Origin: a virus
Length of the DNA: 45,032 nt
IMG/VR virus record: IMGVR_UViG_3300036816_000058
Span: 1-45,032 of that record
Reading direction: 5' to 3' (one strand)
The first letter of the stretch is position 1. Each line of letters opens with the position of its first letter. This document shows, piece after piece, positions 41,444-45,032 of this stretch. The notes beneath the pieces are model-generated. The model was given only the letters and a program-made list of their open reading frames with translations, was not told where the DNA came from and did no database searches. The translations under genes were made by a program, and so were the position numbers.

Positions 41444-42202
41444 ATGTTTTATATTGATGAGTCTGGCAGCATGCCGACGTTTCGCGATATGCGATACAAA
41501 AATAGATATTTTGTCATTGCTTTTGTTCATACTAATGACCCAAGACACCTCAAGAGTACATTTAAAAGGGCAATGAGCAAGTTAAGGAGAGATTTTCCTG
41601 ATTTTTTTGCAAACTTAAAAGATAGTAGAGAATGCAAAGGTTCAGAGATGCTGCCATTTATGAAAGCATATCTTTTAGAGAAAATTATTAATACCACTGA
41701 TGTTCGAATTGGTCATATGGTAGTTGACAACACAGAAATTGCGCAAAAATTCAGAGATAAACCAGGTAGATCTTTTAACTATTTAATTAAAATCATTATG
41801 GAAAATTTTAATTTATCCCCTCAAGACATTCAGTGCCTGCGATTAAATATTGACAATAGAAATACTGCTCTAGAAGGTCTGAGTGAACTTGAGGGTTATT
41901 TGTACAATGAGCTAGTTTTGGAGAAAGGTATTATTAATGAAGCCAAGGTGCATTATCATGAATCTTGTGATAATTTTAATATCCAAGTTGCAGATTTGAT
42001 TGCAAATGTTATCTACCAAAGATTCCGTTATAAAGGACTCGGTTTCCCTAATTATGTTGATGTGAAGGCTGATGATTTTAAATACCATCCTTATACTTTT
42101 GAATACTTATATCAATATATAAAGCCGAAGATAGTAGTTCCATTTGTGTACCCAGTTCGCAATGATTTAATCATGCAAGCAGGTGCCACGTTTGAGTTAT
42201 AA
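41444..42202 (+). CDS. DUF3800 protein (RNase H-like fold)
   Basis: 252-aa protein from ATG 41444 (AGGGGTG seven bases upstream). The family marks are the N-terminal FYIDESGS with its acidic pair, ECKGSEM, LRLNIDNRN and the C-terminal NIQVADLIANVIY, which together form the acidic active site of DUF3800, an RNase H-like group. Much more AT-rich than the phage core and placed after lysis genes, so a moron. DUF3800 genes are often associated with conserved structured RNAs, and such an RNA follows directly here. Nuclease activity and substrate are unproven. Confidence 0.88.
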   Translation: MFYIDESGSMPTFRDMRYKNRYFVIAFVHTNDPRHLKSTFKRAMSKLRRDFPDFFANLKDSRECKGSEMLPFMKAYLLEKIINTTDVRIGHMVVDNTEIAQKFRDKPGRSFNYLIKIIMENFNLSPQDIQCLRLNIDNRNTALEGLSELEGYLYNELVLEKGIINEAKVHYHESCDNFNIQVADLIANVIYQRFRYKGLGFPNYVDVKADDFKYHPYTFEYLYQYIKPKIVVPFVYPVRNDLIMQAGATFEL

Positions 42203-42228
42203 TTATTCTTAGAATATGATAAAATAAT

Positions 42229-42257
42229 TTGACTAATAGATGTCCAGATGTTATTGT
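42229..42257 (+). promoter_or_regulatory. Promoter of the structured RNA
   Basis: TTGACT (42229-42234), exactly 17 bases, then TATTGT (42252-42257) preceded by TG (extended -10). It lies 27 bases after the DUF3800 stop, so the RNA can be made apart from the mRNA. Predicted start is about 42264. Confidence 0.65.
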
Positions 42258-42263
42258 AAAGTC

Positions 42264-42429
42264 ACAGCATTGAAGTAAGTCCTCAACTAGCGCGAACAAT
42301 CACGTAAGCTGCCTGTGTGGTAGCCGCACTGAGGCTAGAGTGTTGTCCCTCTAAGAGGGTAGATTTATACATAATCCGAAGGCATTGGTGAAAAAATCCC
42401 CATCAGCATAGTTCTGGTAGGGATTTTTT
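42264..42429 (+). ncRNA. Structured non-coding RNA next to DUF3800
   Basis: About 165 nt with no supportable reading frame. Visible pairings are CCTCA (42281) with TGAGG (42330), GCTGCC-TGTGT-GGTAGC (42308-42324) and CCCTC-TAA-GAGGG (42347-42359). An alternative CTAGC/GCTAG (42287 and 42334) could form a pseudoknot or switch. The 3' end is a long terminator hairpin, AAAAAATCCC (42391) with GGGATTTTTT (42420). The own promoter, terminator and DUF3800 neighbour recall the DUF3800 RNA motifs found by comparative genomics (from memory). I cannot say which subtype, if any, it matches. Confidence 0.7.
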
Positions 42430-42541
42430 CTGCGTTGACGTTTACAAGAGTTTACGTGGGCTTTGACAAACATCACCACAACCATTTCACGAGAAATTCA
42501 GGAAAGCAATCGATAATCCCAAGCGCTTGGAAATATTAAAA

Positions 42542-42573
42542 GCCCTACCAGTTAATCTGGCGGGGCCTTTTTT
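42542..42573 (+). terminator. Second terminator before the toxin gene
   Basis: GCCCTACCAG-TTAAT-CTGGCGGGGC (ten positions, one A-C mismatch) followed by CTTTTTT. The 110 bases before it (42430-42541) hold no gene I can support. It isolates the next promoter from upstream transcription. Confidence 0.75.
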
Positions 42574-42608
42574 GCGTTCATCAAAACATAGACATGAAGA
42601 ACAACCTA

Positions 42609-42637
42609 TTGACTAAAGTAAATAGATGTGGTATATT
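42609..42637 (+). promoter_or_regulatory. Strong promoter of the candidate toxin
   Basis: TTGACT (42609-42614), 17-base spacer, TATATT (42632-42637) with an upstream TGG (extended -10). The start point, near 42644, falls on the GGGAGGTGA ribosome binding site, so the mRNA would have almost no leader. Confidence 0.75.
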
Positions 42638-42660
42638 ATTTATGGGAGGTGAGAACAAGG

Positions 42661-42780
42661 ATGAAGAAAAAAAGGAGAAAGAAAAAGGAACTCCCGGTGG
42701 ACAAGCTGGTTACGCTTCTCACGGCCATTGTCAGCTTGCTTACCGCAGTAGTCAACCTCATCATAGTCCTTCGCCGTTAG
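42661..42780 (+). CDS. Small hydrophobic peptide, candidate type I toxin
   Basis: 39-aa peptide with a very basic start (MKKKRRKKK) and one membrane helix (KLVTLLTAIVSLLTAVVNLI), ending RR. GGGAGGTGA lies eight bases upstream. Size, charge and single helix match type I toxins of Bacillota (Fst/TxpA/BsrG-like in layout, not clearly homologous). A convergent antisense promoter (42856-42861) faces its 3' end, and a nine-bp hairpin (42798-42828) lies in the shared region. Toxicity is inferred only. Confidence 0.6.
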   Translation: MKKKRRKKKELPVDKLVTLLTAIVSLLTAVVNLIIVLRR

Positions 42781-42789
42781 GCGGGACTT

Positions 42790-42849
42790 GAGGGTAGCAC
42801 GGTCGGTTAATCCCAAAGGCCGACCGTGTGAGTTCCTTAATCCTTCTCT
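42790..42849 (-). ncRNA. Predicted antisense RNA of the toxin (3' end unknown)
   Basis: On the minus strand TATAAT (42861-42856) with upstream TGC forms an extended -10 promoter; a start near 42849 is expected. The RNA would run into the toxin mRNA's 3' part and includes the perfect hairpin CACGGTCGG/CCGACCGTG. I see no clear terminator, so only the part next to the promoter is marked. Confidence 0.4.
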
Positions 42850-42889
42850 TCCCTTATTATAGCATGACAAGAAGGGAGCATGTATATTC

Positions 42890-42985
42890 ATGAGTATGTC
42901 AAAAATAACTAAAGTGACTTTGATCATTAGCTTGCTTTCGTTGGGTCTAAGTGTCGCTACAATGGTAATATTGATTACGAGGTGA
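42890..42985 (+). CDS. Second small membrane peptide
   Basis: 31-aa peptide (AAGGGAG upstream of ATG 42890) that is essentially one hydrophobic helix: KVTLIISLLSLGLSVATMVI. It lies just beyond the antisense promoter and ends five bases before the next gene. It may be a second toxin-like peptide, a holin-like peptide, or a leader coupled to the HTH gene. Confidence 0.5.
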   Translation: MSMSKITKVTLIISLLSLGLSVATMVILITR

Positions 42986-42989
42986 TTTG

Positions 42990-43217
42990 ATGGAACGGGA
43001 CGATCTGATCCGCATCATACAAGAGAACGTACTAACATCTGCTGAAACAGTGGAGCTTCTTGGCGTGTCCAAGCAAAATCTGCTGTCCTTAGTTCAGCGT
43101 GGTAAATTGCAGCCAGTCAAAGAGTCCGGGTCAGTTCGTCTCTTTCTCAAATCGGATGTTGAGGACCGTAAGCGAGAGGCGGAACAGTTGCGTGAGAAGT
43201 ATAGACCATATGAATGA
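42990..43217 (+). CDS. Excisionase/MerR-type HTH protein
   Basis: 75-aa DNA-binding protein: TSAETVELLGVSKQNLLSLV is the helix-turn-helix, followed by a short wing (GKLQPVKESGSVRLFLKSDV) and a charged helix. RBS GAGGTGA at 42980. Ended by a strong terminator. Its target is unknown; the neighbours suggest control of the small peptide or of right-end genes. Confidence 0.75.
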   Translation: MERDDLIRIIQENVLTSAETVELLGVSKQNLLSLVQRGKLQPVKESGSVRLFLKSDVEDRKREAEQLREKYRPYE

Positions 43218-43224
43218 ATATTTG

Positions 43225-43255
43225 AACCCACCAGCTCATTCCGGTGGGTTTTTCT
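43225..43255. terminator. Terminator between convergent genes
   Basis: AACCCACC (43225-43232) and GGTGGGTT (43243-43250) form eight perfect pairs, with a T-run for the rightward gene. The stem overlaps the 3' end of the leftward gene. Confidence 0.85.
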
Positions 43256-43499
43256 CTTTTGGCTTACGTGGTGACTTCTTCATCGTCCGATCATAGAGGT
43301 ATGGCTTCCCATGATACTCCCATGGGTTCTTTTGCTTCTCTCTTTTCGATATGGGCACTTTAATCTCCAGGTTAGCCACTTCCTTTTGAAACTTCGAAGC
43401 GTACCGCTTACACCAGCGTAATCCGCTTTCCTCACTTGAGCTAAAATGCGTCCGGAGCAAGAACCCGTTTACTGTGATTTCAAACTTGTATAAGTTCAT
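43236..43499 (-). CDS. Hypothetical protein under an SOS-type promoter
   Basis: 87-aa protein from ATG 43499 (GAAAGGA upstream). N-terminal beta strand pattern (NLYKFEITVNGFLLRTHFSS), then a basic helix and a Lys/Pro-rich tail (RTMKKSPRKPKEKNPPE), which suggests nucleic-acid contact. Not recognised. Its promoter TTGTTA-17-TATGAT (43559-43531, minus strand) directly abuts the LexA box at 43560. Confidence 0.6.
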   Translation of the reverse strand: MNLYKFEITVNGFLLRTHFSSSEESGLRWCKRYASKFQKEVANLEIKVPISKREKQKNPWEYHGKPYLYDRTMKKSPRKPKEKNPPE

Positions 43500-43530
43500 G
43501 ATGATAGTCCTTTCAATGTGTATTGAATCC

Positions 43531-43627
43531 ATCATACAATCTATTTTGCGCCTTAACAAGAACGTATGTTCTTTTGTTTGTTATTGATATAGGAACGGAT
43601 GATCACATATAATACAAACATATGTTC
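43531..43627. promoter_or_regulatory. Divergent SOS control region
   Basis: A perfect LexA core GAACGTATGTTC (43560-43571) lies between two promoters. Leftward TTGTTA-17-TATGAT starts the gene at 43499. Rightward TTGATA (43584) with 18 bases and TATAAT (43608-43613) starts the LexA-like gene. A second, one-mismatch box AAACATATGTTC (43616-43627) overlies the rightward start point. Binding at either site could block transcription. Confidence 0.7.
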
Positions 43628-43662
43628 CTGTACATGCTTACAGCTAAGGAGGCCTACATACG

Positions 43663-43890
43663 ATGCAGAGATTAAGCCGCAGGGAAGAGGAAGCTCTACA
43701 AGCCATAAAGGATTACTTTCGTGATAATGGGTATCCACCAACAACCCGGGAGCTTGGAGACATGATGGGAGTTACCTCATCATCAACGGCGTATGCCTAT
43801 TTGGAGCAGCTGGAGAAGAAAGGCTACATCCAAAGACGAGAAAGCACACCGCGTGGAATCAAAATTATGGAGGTTGGTCTTTATGAGTAG
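43663..43890 (+). CDS. LexA DNA-binding domain without peptidase domain
   Basis: 75-aa protein that matches only the N-terminal winged helix of LexA: SRREEEALQAIKDYFRDNGY, then PPTTRELGDMMGVTSSSTAY and LEQLEKKGYIQRRES. The S24 dimerisation and self-cleavage domain is absent. AAGGAGG precedes ATG 43663. It is preceded by LexA boxes that it may bind itself. Lacking the protease, it could compete with host LexA or hold the sites in an SOS-insensitive way. It overlaps the YolD gene by eight bases. Confidence 0.88.
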   Translation: MQRLSRREEEALQAIKDYFRDNGYPPTTRELGDMMGVTSSSTAYAYLEQLEKKGYIQRRESTPRGIKIMEVGLYE

Positions 43891-44218
43891 CAAACTTAAT
43901 GATAACGGTATTATTGAAAGCAGCCGGCTGATGCTGCCGGAACACCGCGAGGCATACCTTGCCCACATGCATGAAATCAATCGGAAAGAGAAACCAATCT
44001 TGGATGACCAAGAGTGGCAGCTGATCGGGGAGACCTTGATGGAATCCTACCAGGAGCGGGTGGCTATCACGTTAACTGTGTTTGATCCGTTCGACGATTC
44101 AGTTATGCGTGGAGTAGTTGATCGGATTGATCAGAACAGAAAAGAGATTAAGTTTGTCCGGGGAGACGAGGATTACAGCTTTATACCATTCAAAAGTATC
44201 CTGAGTGCTTCGCTATAA
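43883..44218 (+). CDS. yolD: YolD-like protein
   Basis: 111-aa YolD-family protein: NGIIESSRLMLPEHREAYLA, then DDQEWQLIGETLMESYQERV and VVDRIDQNRKEIKFV. YolD genes usually sit with Y-family polymerases (UvrX/YqjW type) in SOS operons and are thought to modulate translesion synthesis; no polymerase gene is present here. Start ATG 43883 has TGGAGG nine bases upstream. Coexpressed with the LexA-like gene. Confidence 0.85.
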   Translation: MSSKLNDNGIIESSRLMLPEHREAYLAHMHEINRKEKPILDDQEWQLIGETLMESYQERVAITLTVFDPFDDSVMRGVVDRIDQNRKEIKFVRGDEDYSFIPFKSILSASL

Positions 44219-44573
44219 CCGAAATGAAATCCGCCAAGGAGAGATCAGGCGGATTATGGCCAGAAACGGCCCAAAAACATCCCAATTAGCGACGCTGGTC
44301 AGGCAGGTTTCGTATTATACTGTGCTTGTATTCGACAATATGTTCGGTCTATTCAAGAACATATGTTCTTGTTATAATGTTAGGTATATCTTTCGTGCAA
44401 AGTTAATTCGTGGTTTTGTGAAGCCATTTGATGTAAAGTTTTACCTATAGGTCAATCGACATAATGTGACACAACACGTCATAGGAAAAAGTTATTATTT
44501 ACATAAGTAATTTGTGAGCTATTAGCTCCCAAATACTCCGAGGGAGGAGAATGGCCTGAGCCATCCTACCTGC
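44219..44573 (+). other. Non-coding stretch with hairpins
   Basis: No supportable gene. It holds a perfect eight-bp stem AATCCGCC/GGCGGATT just after yolD without a T-run, the SOS promoter at 44357-44378, AT-rich DNA, and GAGCT-ATT-AGCTC near 44516. The rightward transcript from the SOS promoter would run through here and antisense to the HTH gene at 44574. Confidence 0.5.
44357..44378 (+). promoter_or_regulatory. LexA box and -10 of an SOS promoter
   Basis: AAGAACATATGTTCTT (core GAACATATGTTC, 44357-44368) is a perfect LexA site directly before TATAAT (44373-44378). The -35 is poor (TATTCA). Binding would cover the spacer. No coding gene follows until 44871. Confidence 0.65.
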
Positions 44574-44789
44574 TTACTCTATTAATAACCACTCATATAA
44601 ATCCCTCATATTACAGCCTAGAATCAATTCTGCCGTATACATATCTTGAGGTTGCATGACACGTTCGTTTTTGCAGAAGTGCGAGATCATTCGTTTAGAT
44701 CGCCCAGCACGCCTTGCATATTCAGATTGCGTCAGGCCATTGGATTCAATGTGATTCAAGAGCAAGCATCTCCCGCGGGAGACTTTCAC
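44574..44789 (-). CDS. Small XRE/Cro-like repressor
   Basis: 71-aa HTH protein, GTG start seven bases after GGAGG. SNGLTQSEYARRAGRSKRMI is the helix-turn-helix; the rest (MQPQDMYTAELILGCNMRDL) fits a small Cro/C1 fold. Leftward and flanked by a rightward SOS promoter, so its mRNA may be opposed by an antisense transcript. Targets unknown. Confidence 0.75.
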   Translation of the reverse strand: MKVSRGRCLLLNHIESNGLTQSEYARRAGRSKRMISHFCKNERVMQPQDMYTAELILGCNMRDLYEWLLIE

Positions 44790-44870
44790 TTATTGACCTC
44801 CAGTAGCTAGTATTGCCACGATTATATCATTGGTGAGTACCGGGGGTAAACACGACAGGGGGCAGCAGCT

Positions 44871-45032
44871 ATGATTTATCACCAAGTCAAAATTAAACGA
44901 GAATTCAATGAAAGGACCGTAATGATTTTCGCAAAAGCTCTTATTGAAGTGTATAGGTTAGAAGCTCCGGTAACATTAAAAATATCATCGCCAAATAAGG
45001 ATCATGAAGTAATATTAGATAAAGAGCTGTAG
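44871..45032 (+). CDS. Small hypothetical protein at the right end
   Basis: 53-aa protein with CAGGGGGC before ATG 44871 and its stop at the last base of the window. Strand-helix-strand pattern (MIYHQVKIKREFNERTVMIF, then AKALIEVYRLEAPVTLKI). Not recognised. AT-rich like the other right-end genes. Confidence 0.55.
   Translation: MIYHQVKIKREFNERTVMIFAKALIEVYRLEAPVTLKISSPNKDHEVILDKEL

Noticed and set aside
42430-42541. Open frame reading HEKFRKAIDNPKRLEILKAL before the second terminator
   Set aside because: No start codon is available after an upstream TGA and it runs into a terminator; at most a gene remnant.
44205-44450. Rightward frame after yolD
   Set aside because: It runs through the hairpin and the SOS promoter and lacks a ribosome binding site; composition is not gene-like.

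Overview
The window reads as an almost complete temperate siphovirus prophage of a Bacillota host, most likely Paenibacillus or a close relative. The grounds are the protein families (ImmR/ImmA, AbrB, LexA-type and YolD proteins, a copper-amine-oxidase-like 'stalk' domain, an SLH-like endolysin tail), the AGGAGG-type ribosome binding sites, the sigma-A-type promoters, frequent TTG/GTG starts, and Gram-positive LexA boxes (GAAC-N4-GTTC). It starts at the stop codon of a tyrosine integrase and ends at the stop codon of a small gene. I found no direct repeat joining the two ends, so the att sites probably lie just outside.

Layout. 1-2.3 kb: leftward lysogeny module (integrase, ImmA protease, ImmR-like repressor) with four 20-bp operators between repressor and Cro. 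2.3-15.0 kb: rightward early genes for replication and recombination (Cro-like and excisionase-like HTH proteins, a stand-alone Spo11/TopoVI-A-like 'Mini-A' protein, AbrB-like regulator, DUF2800 nuclease, DUF2815 protein, family A DNA polymerase, VirE/D5-type primase-helicase, VRR-NUC nuclease, SNF2 helicase, sigma-region-4-like late regulator). A leftward mannose-lectin gene is inserted behind the polymerase, and a repeat-rich possible origin follows the primase-helicase. 15.1-19.4 kb: accessory bay, including a leftward membrane protein, a damaged tRNA-like sequence, an Acb2-like cyclic-nucleotide sponge and an AT-rich two-gene unit with a 4-TM protein. Two identical UUCG-loop terminators bracket its 16.36-19.41 kb part.

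19.5-28.6 kb: packaging, head and head-tail connection (TerS, TerL, SPP1-type portal and gp7 homologue, scaffold, decoration-like protein, capsid E, four connector/completion proteins, tail tube). 28.6-39.8 kb: tail (G/GT frameshift chaperones, 973-aa tape measure, baseplate/fibre proteins, a seven-repeat beta-propeller fibre, a glycine-rich adhesin). 39.9-41.2 kb: holin and GH25 endolysin.

41.2-45.0 kb: right-end accessory region, mostly AT-rich. It holds a DnaA-box cluster, a DUF3800 gene followed by an independently promoted structured RNA, a candidate type I toxin with a convergent antisense promoter, an SOS-controlled segment (a LexA DNA-binding domain without the protease domain, followed by YolD; three LexA-type sites here and another at the integrase), and a further HTH repressor.

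The core works as a standard lambda/SPP1-like programme: repressor and ImmA hold lysogeny, early genes replicate the DNA, the sigma-like factor probably turns on late genes, and holin plus endolysin lyse the cell. The most unusual parts are the DUF3800-RNA pair, the truncated LexA/YolD SOS circuit, the Mini-A protein, the Acb2-like gene and the unassigned pair at 18.06-19.38 kb. All functions are inferred from sequence reading alone; no database search was run.
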